A stretch of 64,000 nt of DNA from Wyeomyia smithii. Taxonomy: Eukaryota; Arthropoda; Insecta; Diptera; Culicidae. The stretch is taken from contig NC_073694.1 in assembly GCF_029784165.1 (NCBI RefSeq), forward strand, positions 81,933,290-81,997,289. Reading direction: 5' to 3'. This document shows positions 48,096 through 58,793 of this stretch, piece by piece. The notes beneath the pieces are model-generated. The model had not been told where the DNA came from. It saw nothing but the letters and a program-made list of their open reading frames with translations, and ran no database searches. Both the position numbers and the translations under genes were made by a program. Every line of letters begins with the position of its first letter. Positions within the stretch are counted from its first letter, which is position 1.

Positions 48096-48777
48096 TAGTG
48101 TATTAGTTTTATTGCGACATTTCGCTATTATGACCTTTCTCTATAGTGGCATACCAAAACTCATAGTTGTCATTCTTTATTGCGACAATAGTACAGTACA
48201 TTGCTGAATCTGCAACAATATTCTCAACGGTACCTTTTGTTCTACATATACAAATATTATTCGTATTATTGCTTATTGCTATAAAGGGATTCGACTGTAT
48301 TTGTTAAATATATTCGTATTCATGAAGCAGAGCTGATCTTCAATAACAGCACACAGTATATGATCTAGGGGATCCGTTTCGATGTTGGATTTTCGATGTC
48401 GGATTTTTTTCGTACAACAACGATGCTACAGGATTGGATAGAAAGAAATTCAATTTGTCGAAGAATTTACCTGACCCTGAGTATTGAACTTGTTTGACAT
48501 TTTTCTTGAACTGAACATTGTTCCGCAAAACTGAAAAGCGGTGAAAGTAATGCGTGTTTGCCATCAGAAACACAATTAATATTATTTATGCATTAGCCAA
48601 GAGTTTCATGTTGTCAATTATCATGTTGTTAAAATGACCGGTGTGGCCTTTAATCGATCTGATCAAGTTGAAGCGGCGCTAGTGTACGAGTGATTTATAA
48701 CGTATTTCTATTTTAAAATTTTCATGAAATTTTTGACCAATATTGTTCTTACGTGGACGTCTGAGATCTTACCTCAA
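48096..48777. other. Intron 4, no further feature
   Basis: AT-rich. No open frame with family motifs and no terminal repeats seen. Confidence 0.45.
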
Positions 48778-49205
48778 AACATCCAAAGAACATCCAATCA
48801 AAGTGCAATGAGTATATAAAATGTTCATATCCTCTTATTAGAAGGAATTCTTGATATTGTTTCAAGAATGACTCAATTTACAAACAAATATTTAGACCAC
48901 ACTTGTTATATGCAGTCCTACCTGCAATTAGGAAAATTATGCTTCAAAGGATTCAGAATAAGCTTTTGAAAATTATTCAAAAGCGTCCTCCCCGGTCTTG
49001 TATGAATGAACTCCATAGGATTATTCAAGTTTAGGTTTTGTTTTGTTGCTTGAAGCAGGTATAAAATTTGCGTATATTCACTGAAACAATCACACTTTAA
49101 TAATGTAATACAATTTTAAATATATGTGATAGTGTTGATATGTCACTGTTTGTGGCAGAGCACAATATGTGAATTCAAAAACTTCCCCCCCCCCCTTAAA
49201 AAAAA
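48778..49205 (+). pseudogene. Short 5'-truncated Jockey fragment
   Basis: RT C-terminal text in the reading from 48876: YKQIFRPHLLYAVLPAIRK, then MLQRIQNKLLKIIQKRPPRS and MNELHRI, with the weaker part from 48778 (SKEHPI). It ends in a C-run and CTTAAAAAAAA tail near 49190-49205 that matches the 3' ends of the other Jockey copies. Confidence 0.8.
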
Positions 49206-49584
49206 GTATGTATTAGTTTATAATATCTTGTTTACCACACAATTTTATAACTATACCCCGCAATTTTCGATTAGATCAGCGATTCTCAACCTGGAGTACG
49301 CGACAGCCTTCAGGGGGTACGCGAACGAAAAATCAGTAACGGCGAACAAAACATTTTTTTTTTTTTTATAATACTTCATTCACAGTGCGTCTTGAACTGT
49401 CCTACAGATCAGACGTTTTTTTCGGTTGCTTGTGGACTGGTCTTTGACTGCTTATAGCTTCAAAGTTTGTGTTTTGTCAGTGTGTCTTTTAAAGACTACC
49501 TGAAAGTTATTTCCCATCAGTCTTTCTCAAGACTACCTACTTTTGAATTTAACATTTGTTTTAACTTTTTTCGTATCACCTGAA

Positions 49585-50907
49585 ATGGCTGGACGGAAAA
49601 AGAAACCTCGCATCGCTGCGGGGAGGAAAAGAGAGGCATCTCTTTCTGACACATCGAGTGTCTGTAGTGACAATCCTTTTGATATTTTGCCTGAGCAAGA
49701 AGCTGGTGAAATGGAAGTTATTAATAATGAAACTATACAAAATATAAAATCTTTGAAAAAGGAGAAAGTTCCACCTATCGTGGTAACTATTTCTTCTGAA
49801 TTTAATATATTCAAAAAGGAACTTTCAACGTTTGTTTCTGACGTTAAAGTTACCTATCAAATTGGCCGTAGAGGTGAATGTCGCTTATTAGCCGACTCAG
49901 TAAAGGGTCGTGATCGTCTTGTTCAGTATTTAACTGACAAGATGTACAAATTTTTTACATATGACACCAAGAACGCCAAGCCGTTCAAGGTTGTCTTGAA
50001 AGGTCTCACCAACGATCAAACCGTTGATGAGATCAAACTTACTTTAACAGAATTACTTGGCATAGCCCCTACCCAAGTAATTCTAATGAAACAAAAATCA
50101 CGAGGCGAAAACAGTCAGAGAACTGGAATTTCCCTTGTTAATTATTTAATTCATTTTAACCGCAATGAGGTTAACAACTTAAAATTTTTTGAAAAAGCAC
50201 ATGCTTTGTATAATGTGCGTGTAAAGTGGGAAATTTATAGGAAGTATGGCGGAGGTGAAAAGCATATCACCCAATGCCGTACTTGCCAACGTTATGGCCA
50301 TGGTTCCAAATTGTGTAACATGGACCAAAAATGTCTTAATTGTGGAGACTCTTCTCACAAAAAGGACACATGTCCTGTGAAAGAGAGTAAAAATTTTCGC
50401 TGTGCGAATTGTAACGGCAACCATATGTCAAATTTTTATCAATGCCCAGTCCGTTTAGCAATTGTTAAGGCAAGGCAAGGTAAACAAAATTCAATTTCTC
50501 AATTAAAACCAACTTCAAAACAAAATTCTCCAAGCGTACCAGTGACGCATAGTTTACCTACTCCTTTGCATACCCGTTTAACTTATGCACAGGTTACAGG
50601 TAGTTCGAACATTATACCGCCTAGTGTTGGTAGTTCGAAAATAACCGTTAGTATGGGTAAGCAAAACACGCTAGAAAATAATTGTACACCTATTACTCCA
50701 GCTAATATTGCTGCCGAAAATATTTTTTCTAATGTCAACTGCCTGGGGCCAATTACGGCAGGTAAACTTATTTTTTTGCAACAGGCAATGTTCGATCTTA
50801 TGAACGCCATGTTGCAGGCAAAATCAATGTGTGAAGCCATTCAAATAGGCATAAATTTTACTATTAAAATTGTTTCTAATTTAAAATTTAGCAATGATTT
50901 TAAATAA
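49585..50907 (+). CDS. Jockey ORF1, RNA-binding protein with three CCHC knuckles
   Basis: Intact frame of 440 codons from ATG 49585 (MAGRKKKPRIAAGRKREASL). The central part PPIVVTISSEFNIFKKELST, then KPFKVVLKGLTNDQTVDEIK, is the Jockey/PRE RNA-binding region. Three zinc knuckles follow: CRTCQRYGHGSKLC, CLNCGDSSHKKDTC and CANCNGNHMSNFYQC. ORF1 proteins coat the RNA and, in telomeric relatives, guide it. The tail resembles the Jockey pattern PLHTRLTYAQVTGSSN. The stop TAA is at 50905-50907. Confidence 0.92.
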   Translation: MAGRKKKPRIAAGRKREASLSDTSSVCSDNPFDILPEQEAGEMEVINNETIQNIKSLKKEKVPPIVVTISSEFNIFKKELSTFVSDVKVTYQIGRRGECRLLADSVKGRDRLVQYLTDKMYKFFTYDTKNAKPFKVVLKGLTNDQTVDEIKLTLTELLGIAPTQVILMKQKSRGENSQRTGISLVNYLIHFNRNEVNNLKFFEKAHALYNVRVKWEIYRKYGGGEKHITQCRTCQRYGHGSKLCNMDQKCLNCGDSSHKKDTCPVKESKNFRCANCNGNHMSNFYQCPVRLAIVKARQGKQNSISQLKPTSKQNSPSVPVTHSLPTPLHTRLTYAQVTGSSNIIPPSVGSSKITVSMGKQNTLENNCTPITPANIAAENIFSNVNCLGPITAGKLIFLQQAMFDLMNAMLQAKSMCEAIQIGINFTIKIVSNLKFSNDFK

Positions 50908-53553
50908 AACAATTAAAATATTGAATTGGAATGCTCGGTCATTGAAGGCAAATGAGAATGAGTTTTTAATTTTTTAACAGTAAATAATGTGCATATTGCA
51001 ATTATTACTGAAACATTTTTGAAACCTAACATAAAATTAAAATATGATCCCAATTACGTGGTTCATAGATATGATAGGATTCAGGGTTCCGGCGGTGGAG
51101 TTGCAATTGTTATTCATCGCCGAATCAAACATCGTGCTCTTCCCCATCTTGAGACGAAAGTTATTGAAACTTTGGGAATTGAAGTTCAAACTGAACTTGG
51201 GATTTTATTTATTGCCGCAGCATATTTACCATTTCAATGCACACGCGGGCTCAAAAATTATTTTAAAGGTGATTTACAAAAACTCACCAGAAATCGTTCG
51301 AATTTTTTCATAATCGGCGATTTTAACGCTAAACACCGTTCATGGAATAATTCTCAAAGTAATTCCAATGGCAAAATTTTATTCAATGATTGTTCTTCAG
51401 GATACTATTCTATTTTGTCTCCGAATAGTCCTACATGCTTTTCTTCTGTAAGAAACCCTTCAACAATTGATTTGGTGCTAACAGATCAAAGTCATGTATG
51501 TAGTGATTTAATCACACATGCTGACTTTGATTCTGACCATCTTCCAATAACTTTTTCTTTATCACATGAATCAGTTTTAAACCCTATGAGCTCTGTTTTT
51601 AATTATAACAAGGCTAATTGGGAAAGATACAAAACTCATATTGAGAGAAATTTCAATAATGAGCTTGATTTGCAAAACGAAGTGAATATTGATTCCGCTT
51701 TGGAAGCATTAAAATGTGCAATTGTTGATGCCAGGAATTATTCTGTTCCAAAGGCTCAAGTGAAATTTGATTCACCAATAATTGACGAAAATCTTCAACT
51801 TCTAATTCGTTTGAAAAATGTCCGCAGACGTCAATATCAACGTTCTCGTGACCCTGTTTTTAAAACTATTCATAAAGATTTACAGAAAGAGATTAAACAT
51901 AGATTTACTCTTCTGAGAAATCAAAATTTTGAGACTAAAGTTGAAAAATTGAAACCATATTCAAAACCATTTTGGAAGCTGTCGAAGATTCTTAAGAAAC
52001 CTTCAAAGCCTATTCCAGTTTTAAAAGATGGTGAACGTTTTCTTGTATCCAATGAACAAAGACTTGCTCAAAGACTTGCCCAGCAGTTTGAGAGTGTTCA
52101 TAACTCAAATTTGAATTTTGTGAGTCCAATTGAAAATGAAGTCACACGTCAATTTGATTTAATTTCTGCCCAGAATTTTTTACCTGCAGAAATAATTGAA
52201 ACTAACTTGAATGAGATTAAATCAATTATTAAAAATTTCAAAAATATGAAAGCACCTGGTGACGATGGAATCTTTAATATACTAATCAAACATCTCCCTG
52301 ATAGCACAATGGAATTTTTAGTGAAAATTTTCAATTGCTGCTTCAAAATTGCATATTTTCCCAAATTATGGAAAAATGCAAAAATTACTCCCATTTTAAA
52401 ACCGGATAAGAACCCAGCTGAAGTTTCAAGTTATCGACCAATCAGTTTGCTTTCTTCAATAAGTAAACTGTTTGAGAGAATTATTCTTAACAGAATGATG
52501 TCACACATCAACGAAAATTCAATTTTTGCAAAAAGTTTGGATTTCGCCATGGGCATTCCACAACTCATCAATTGCTCAGAGTTACTAATATGATACGAGC
52601 TAACAAATCTGAAGGTTATTCCACTGGAGCTGCTCTTTTAGACATAGAAAAAGCATTCGACAGTGTTTGGCATGAAGGTTTGATTGCGAAATTGCAAACT
52701 TTTAATTTTCCAACTTTCCTAATCAAAATTTTAAAAACTTATCTTACTGATCGAACTCTGCAGGTTGTCTATCAGAGTTCAAAATCTAATAGATTTTCTT
52801 GTCAGAGCAGATGTGCCTCAAGGTTCAGTCTTCGGTCCAGTCCTGTACAACATATTCACTTCAGATCTTCCTGATTTGCCTCCAGGATGCACAAAGTCAT
52901 TGTTCTGCGATGACACAAGCATTTCCGTAAAAGGAAAAAGTCTTCGTGTCATATGCAGTCGATTGCAGAAAAGTTTAGATATTTTTTCTTCCTACTTGCA
53001 AAAGTGGAAAATCTCTCCCAATGCTTCTAAAACTCAAATGATAATTTTTCCGCATAAGCCTAGGGCTTCTTTCCTCAAGCCAAACAATAATCACGTTGTC
53101 AAGATGAATGGGGTTATTTTAAGTTGGTCCGACAAGGTTAAGTACTTGGGACTAATTTATGATAAAAAACTTATTTTCAAAGAGCACATTGAGAGTATAC
53201 AAGCCAAGTGCATCAAATATACGAGATGTTTATATCCTCTCATTAACAGGAATTCTAAACTTTGTTTAAAGAACAAACTTTTGATTTACAAACAAAATTT
53301 TAGACCAGCAATGCTTTATGCTGTACCAATCTGGTCAAGTTGCTGTTCAACAAGGAAGAAAACGCTGCAAAGGATTCAGAATAAAATTCTGAAAATGATT
53401 TTGAAGCGTCCTCCTTGGTTTGGTACACTCGAATTACATAGACTTACTGGTGTTGAACCATTAGAAGCTATGTCAAATAAAATTATTAACAATTTTCGAC
53501 AAAAATCGTTGCAATCCTCAATTGCTACGATAAGCTCTCTTTATAGCCAATAA
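50894..53553 (+). pseudogene. Jockey ORF2, endonuclease-RT with three frame breaks
   Basis: Starts at ATG 50894 inside the ORF1 end (MILNKTIKILNWNARSLKAN). A slip near 50970 leads into AIITETFLKPNIKLKY, GSGGGVAIVIHRR, FFIIGDFNAKHRSWNN and DFDSDHLPITFSL (endonuclease). RT follows with YSKPFWKLSKILKKPSKPIP, MKAPGDDGIFNILIKHLPDS and YRPISLLSSISKLFERIIL. Breaks near 52540 and 52770 interrupt the palm. ALLDIEKAFDSVWHEG holds the first Asp. The active-site box reads FCDDTSISV where Jockey elements usually have YADD. The C-terminus ends at TAA 53551-53553. Confidence 0.9.
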
Positions 53554-54042
53554 GTTAGCAATTAAGTTAGTTGTAAGTTCACTTCCCCTTTTCTGACAAG
53601 TAGGTTTAAATCCCTACGAATGATAAGTCCTAATTGCGAAAGCAAACAAATCCTAACAATTAAAATTACAAATTTCTAACAGTGTTGAGAAGTCACCATT
53701 TGTGATTGGACACACGTACTCATTATTTACTAATATTTATCATAAATACTTAAGCTACTAACAAATCCCCCCTTAAAAAAAAAATAATACTTCATTTGAT
53801 TGCTCTTAAAACATGATTGTAGCAATCAAATAAACCATAGTTCAGTTTGAAACCTGAACTAGGCTACCACAACATGACCTATCATTCTCTTTTTCACTCT
53901 GTGAGAACGTTTCTTAGCCAGGGGATACAATTGATTTGAAAAATATCGCCAAGGGGTACGCGGACATAAAAGGTTGAGAACCGCTGGAATAGATCATTCC
54001 TACATTACAATGAAAAAATCTATTATAATGCTCTTTTTTCAG

Positions 54043-54612
54043 ACCTTCGGATACTTTCTCGCAAATACAACCCTTAGCTGTACACGACAACAAGAAATAA
54101 TTGAAGAATCTGTGAGAACTATGTTTAAAATAGGATTTATACCGGTTGGCATAGTGATGGATCAACATCCGACCAATGTAATGACTGCTAGGGCAATAGG
54201 CGTTACAGTTGATAAACCAATGTTCGATATAGATGGCCATCCCGTATTGTTTTTTTTCGACGCTCCGCACTTGTTCAAGTCGCTACGAAACAATTTATTC
54301 AACAAGAATGTACTTTTCCAGGACGAAATAGTTTCTTTTCAACACATACGTGAACTGTACAAAATGGATATTTCAAAAATGCCTCGATTAGTTCCGAAGC
54401 TTACTCAAAAAGCGGTCGAGCTTCCTGCGTTTTCAAAGATGAATGTCAAGCTAGCAACGCAAACCCTTAGTGGAACCACTGCTAAAGCTATCAACACATA
54501 CGTTGAATTGCAATGTTTGGAGAAAGAGGTGTTACCAACTGCTTTATTTATAGAGCTTTTCGACCAACTCTTTGATGTTTTCAACTCTCGGTTCAAGTTT
54601 AACTCGGCCAAG
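54043..54612 (+). CDS. P-like gene exon 5, second catalytic Asp
   Basis: Acceptor CTCTTTTTTCAG (54042), phase 0, continuing exon 4 with TFGYFLANTTLSCTR. The second catalytic Asp is at 54160-54162 in GIVMDQHPTNVMTARAIG (family pattern V-D-Q-x-x-x-N). Then come HPVLFFFDAPHLFKSLRNNL, the conserved F-D-P-H-L-x-K box at the start of the insertion domain, and a helical part ending LFDVFNSRFKFNSAK. Donor candidates are GTTCGT (after 54612, phase 0) or GTAAAT (after 54616, phase 1). Exon 6 needs phase 2, so a small exon is missing or one base has been lost or gained. Confidence 0.85.
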
Positions 54613-54789
54613 GTTCGTAAATGAAACATGTTTATTTTAATTTTCCTCTTTTTGTATGTGGTTCTATAGTTAGGTTAAGGATATATTTATTATTCGTGGT
54701 CATTTTTAAGCAGACCGACATCAAAAAGCACAGTTTTGAACAATGTTGTATGACGGGCTTGAAAATCTCAAGTAGGGTTGTTGATATTT

Positions 54790-54872
54790 TATCGATATTT
54801 GATATTATCGATATTTGCTCGTCACAATATCAATATTTTTGACCGATATTGGCGCATTTGATATTATCGATA
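54790..54872. promoter_or_regulatory. Three TATCGATA octamers, left end of hAT-like element 2
   Basis: Exact octamers at 54790, 54806 and 54865 among further GATATT repeats. Confidence 0.7.
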
Positions 54873-55327
54873 TTTCGATATTGCGACTCGATATTGCTGT
54901 CCGATATTCTCGGTTGCCATCAGGGGAGTGCTACCGGCAAAATTTTGCCTACAGATCATAAATTCATCTTGGCATCAAAATTAAATTTAAAATGCTTACA
55001 CACAATATAAGATATTCATTAAAAGTGCACATTATACTGAAAACAAACGTTAAGCAGGGTGACACTCAAAACTCGAAATTAAATTCCCGGTTTTTTCCCG
55101 GGTTTTCCCGGTTCGTTCAAATATTTTTCCCGGTTATTTGTACTTCAGAATTCTGCATTTTTTCATACAGTTAAGGGTTAAAAAAGCGTGACTGTCGATT
55201 TACATCCCATTATCGAATTACATTCTAATATAGTCACTTTTTAAGCGTGTTCAGGCTTATTATAATCCAGAGATATTGTTGCAGAAATTCGAAAAATGTG
55301 ACGGACGTCATCTTTTTCAAGAGGATA

Positions 55328-56235
55328 ACGTTTGCGGTAAAAAAAATGGTACCCCGCCACGTCAAAAACGGACATCGTGCGGCACTTTGTAGACGCCTGG
55401 TATGCCGTTCCGGCATCTACAATATCTTGACACAATTGGACAACGATCAAAGCATCGGAAGAAAGCCCAGTTCTGGACGGCCGACGACCCTGAACGACAA
55501 GAAGCTTCAAAGGATGCTGAAGAGGAAGACCGAGGGGAAAGTGGCTAAATCACTGCGTGCACTTGGTCGGAAGGTTGGTGCATGCGGTAAAACAGTGAAA
55601 AAGTTGTTGGAAAACATGGGCATACATGTCAGGAAGCAGCAGTCCCGTCCACTGGTGCAAGTCTCGGAGCTGCAGGCAAATTTCCCTGGCAAATCGCGAT
55701 GTGACAGTGGGGATGGACGACGAGACCTATCTAACCCTAGATGACAACGATTAGTAGGGCACTTTGTATTTTACCTCCCCTACGAAGAAAGTGAGCACCG
55801 AGGTGAAGTATATTTCACAGACCAAGTTCCCCAAGAAGGTGCGGCTGTGGCTGACAATCAGCGAGAAAGGGATGTCAAAGTTGCTCTTCTTTTGCTCCGG
55901 GCTGGCCGTGAACGAGGAAATTTCCAGTACGAAGTGCCTGCCAGAAGTTGTGTCGTTTATCAAGAAATACCATAAGCGCGAAGACACAGTGTTCTGGCCA
56001 GATTTGGCGTCGGCCCACTACTCGAAGCGATCTTTGGAGGAGATGGAGAATTTCTGGGCAAACTTGAAGCGCAAGATCTATTCCAACAATTTTGTCGCGA
56101 AAACGGAGGAGGAATTAATAAAAAACACAGAAAAAGCTTGAAAACATGCCTGCACGCAGGTTTTCGTCCGCCATGGCGAATGTTCCGGTTAACTGCCGGA
56201 AGGCCGCTCGCAGGGGCGTAGAATTTTTAAAACTT
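55328..56235 (+). mobile_element. DD37E mariner-like element, copy 2 (right end lost)
   Basis: Left TIR ACGTTTGCGGTAAAAAAAAT at 55328, preceded by TA. The right end is missing beyond about 56235. Transposase fragments are on the plus strand: IGRKPSSGRPTTLNDKKLQR, SLRALGRKVGACGKTVKKLL, MDDETYLTLD (first Asp, in a frame followed by two stops), VFWPDLASAHYSKRSLEEM and ENFWANLKRKIY. Compared with copy 1 about 23 residues between the second Asp and Glu are deleted, which destroys the DD37E spacing. Confidence 0.88.
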
Positions 56236-56322
56236 ATAAACAACGCATATAATACTCATTACCGGGGACTCCTAGGCCAAATTAAGTTTGTAGGAACCGT
56301 TTTTACCTCAACCACCGAAGAT

Positions 56323-56913
56323 TCAATATATAAAAGAATTACACTTAAACACATTAGCTTCAAGAGCACGGGCCGTGGCATTCTTCTTTCTGGCTTCTTC
56401 ATCTTGAACTGAATTCTCCTTCTTCTTTGTCTTCAACAATTCAATATATCGGCTATAGATTAACGACTTGGTGATATCAATTTCGTCTTCACCACCGGCA
56501 TCCTGTACTGCATCGTACACCAATCGCTGGATCAAAATCTCCTTAATAACGGTCAAGTTGGGACGTTTCTTGCCTAAATCAGCTATCAGATCACTACAGA
56601 AAGTATCAAGGCGTTTTTCACTACGGCGGTAGGAAGTCAGCAATGTCTCCGTCGAATGCATACCCAACAGTTGTGAGTATTCTTGGCGAAATCTGTCAAC
56701 TACAGTTCCCGCAAGATTATCTTCGTGAACCATTTGCTCTAGGCAAAATTCGAGCCGTTTGACTGCTACTTCCGGGGAGCTTACCGTGGTCAAGTTAGTT
56801 TCCAAGAGAAAGATGAATAAAAACAAAACTGATATAAGCACTGTGAGAAATGAGTTGAATATACTGGCAGCCGGGGTGAGATTGTGCCATCCAGCCCGTG
56901 ACCTGTCAGCCAT
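56323..56913 (-). CDS. Unidentified open frame inside hAT-like element 2
   Basis: 196 codons from ATG at 56911-56913. A hydrophobic segment (FLTVLISVLFLFIFLL) lies near residues 22-37. A charged helical part follows: VAVKRLEFCLEQMVHEDNL, RRSEKRLDTFCSDLIADLG, TVIKEILIQRLVYDAVQDAG and RYIELLKTKKKENSVQDEEA. This looks like a genuine protein segment and not chance, but no family is recognised. A possible splice donor (CACG|GTAAGC near residue 44) suggests the N-terminal stretch may be non-coding and the downstream helical part an exon. It could be a captured host exon or an unfamiliar TE protein. Confidence 0.4.
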   Translation of the reverse strand: MADRSRAGWHNLTPAASIFNSFLTVLISVLFLFIFLLETNLTTVSSPEVAVKRLEFCLEQMVHEDNLAGTVVDRFRQEYSQLLGMHSTETLLTSYRRSEKRLDTFCSDLIADLGKKRPNLTVIKEILIQRLVYDAVQDAGGEDEIDITKSLIYSRYIELLKTKKKENSVQDEEARKKNATARALEANVFKCNSFIY

Positions 56914-57665
56914 CTCTTCCGGGTCAGAAGACCAGTCTTTCTTGGTCGTTTTCGAGAAAACTTATTCAAGGAATTTTAGTGATCGCCATGAGATAGCTGA
57001 CAATCTCACCCCGGCTTGTAATATTCAGTGAAATTCCCGGTTTTTCCCGGTTCCAAACAATTCCAGGTTTTAACCACCACATTAAACCGATCAAATGCGA
57101 TGCCTTGGTGTTACATTGGGATGGCAGGATCGATGAATTTCAGTAAAGAATCGGTGTTACATAAGCGATAACATGAATGTTCAGGTAGGATGCTTCAGTA
57201 ACTGGCTGCTGATTAGTCAATCGATCAGTGACGATTAGGAGACGCGGCTCACGAAACGTCGGTTTAATCTGATTGGAAAATGCACCTTGCGTAAAGCGAT
57301 CAGCAAACGGCCCGCTGTCCTAACGGACGAGATGAAATAGCAAACCCTTCGCCGGAATATGCAATACTAAAGCAGGTATTAGACGGAGAAAATATTTGCT
57401 ATTTTTGGTACGATTTTTATTTGCACAAAATAAAATCTGTATTAAAAAATAGCAAATATTTGCTTCGTCTAATACCTGCTTAAGGCATGAAACATGCTGA
57501 ACACCAACGCGACCGATCGGGTGAGATTCTCGCCGTAGGTTAATGAACAACTCTACTCACGGCTGTTTATTAACCTTCGGCAAGAATCTCGCCCGATCGC
57601 TCACGTCGGCGTTCAGTTTATTTCAGACCTAACTAAAATCCAAACAAAAAATATATGAAGGAAAA

Positions 57666-57748
57666 TATCGATAAAATATCGATATCGACACGTAATATCG
57701 ATTTCAATATCGATGCCGCTTTTAATATCGATAAAACGAATATCGATA
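57666..57748. promoter_or_regulatory. Four TATCGATA octamers, right end of hAT-like element 2
   Basis: Exact octamers at 57666, 57677, 57726 and 57741. Confidence 0.7.
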
Positions 57749-57782
57749 TTTTATTTTTTATATCGACAACCCTAATCTCAAG

Positions 57783-58793
57783 TAGTACACAACAGACACA
57801 AACACTGGAGCTGTGTGATAATTTGCTGAGAATGTGCACGCACTCACAGCCAGCGAAGGAAAAAAATCACCTCTAGCGACTAATGAATACATATAAAACA
57901 GGCCTATGACGCGTTGAAATCGTCGTCAGTATGCGAAAAACAAAGTATCGGTGCTGGTGCACTCTCTTTGCTTTCCTCTTTACGATATATTTCTATTCAT
58001 TAGTGTACACCACAACACGTGGTTCTCAATGTGCACAACTCGATATATGAAGTTATTCGTCTCTGTTACACAGAGCGATCAAATCTTGTTATATCCTTAT
58101 TCTTTAGACTCATGAAGATGATTTTTTTGTCGGAAAAAGAAAGAAAATGACAGTGTATGGTCTCCTACTCTCGCTTAAACTCAACCGCTGCCGAATTACT
58201 CCCTTCCCCCACACTTTCCCTCTCACCGCACCACACCTCTGCTGCTGTTCAGGCGACATGATATTCTTCTGTTGCTATCATTTCTTCCCCTAACTCGGCC
58301 TATGGAGAGACAAACGCAAGAATCGAATCGCTTCTCAGAGCTGATGTAGCCTAGTCATGTGTTTGTTTTCTCCCAGTAACCTATGTACCATATCATCATT
58401 TCATTATGGGTTGAGAGGATTCAAGTTTAGTCTCGGCCTGTATACTTCGTGAAATGCACATCTGATTAATAAACGACGATTGCATCATATTCGTTTCGTT
58501 TCCATCACTGCTCACAGCTCCGGTGTTTTAGTCTGCTGTATTTCTACCTAAGGACTTCAAGTTCGTCATACAAAGTTTTTCAAAATTATGCTTTTTAAAT
58601 GACCGACTAGCGAAATGGTTTAAATCCTAATATTAATTTACAATTTACAAAGGTTATGATTAATTACTGTTGAATGTTATCTCTTTTCTTTGCAGCTATT
58701 ATTTATTTTATTTAATTGTCAATTCATGATATCCTTTTCATTCATGAATATTCTTTATATAGTATACAGTTGACTTTCTTTGTCTGGTTTTAG
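57783..58793. other. Rest of intron 5
   Basis: Mixed-composition intron sequence. An acceptor-like TTCTTTGCAG ends at 58695, but the frame behind it closes at once. I found no small exon that would repair the exon 5 to exon 6 phase. The intron ends at TGGTTTTAG (58793). Confidence 0.4.

Larger units (their letters stand above)
49381..53783 (+). mobile_element. Near full-length Jockey-clade LINE
   Basis: 4.4 kb with a 13-bp target duplication ATAATACTTCATT (49368-49380 and 53784-53796), ORF1, ORF2 overlapping by 14 bases, a 3' untranslated region and an A-tail. At least three more copies of this family are in the window (36595-43558, its duplicate, 48778-49205). ORF2 is frameshifted, so the copy is inactive. 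Confidence 0.93.
49277..53986. mobile_element. hAT-like MITE with CAGCGATTCTCAACC ends, host of the Jockey element
   Basis: Ends CAGCGATTCTCAACC (left) and GGTTGAGAACCGCTG (right) are inverted with one difference. The flanks GATTAGAT and GAATAGAT make an 8-bp duplication with one mismatch. The own sequence is about 290 bases (49277-49380 and 53797-53986) and includes GGGGTACGCG near both ends. CAG-GGTTCTCAACC ends are common in hAT families (established knowledge). Confidence 0.8.
54773..57774. mobile_element. hAT-like element 2 with TATCGATA clusters
   Basis: 3002 bp with an 8-bp duplication ATCTCAAG (54765-54772 and 57775-57782) and inverted ends TAGGGTTGTTGATAT / ATATCGACAACCCTA. It sits in intron 5. 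Both ends hold ATCGATA-type repeats as in element 1, although the termini differ. A CAGGGTGACACTCAAAACTC terminus-like motif with CCCGG repeats lies at 55056-55130, and AATTCCCGGTTTTTCCCGG recurs near 57031. The element hosts DD37E copy 2 and one minus-strand open frame (56323-56913). No hAT transposase recognised. Confidence 0.82.

Noticed and set aside
54960..55140. Independent complete transposon starting CAGGGTGACACTC
   Set aside because: Only a left-end-like motif with CCCGG repeats was found. No matching inverted right end or duplication is visible, so it is mentioned only within the hAT-like element entry.
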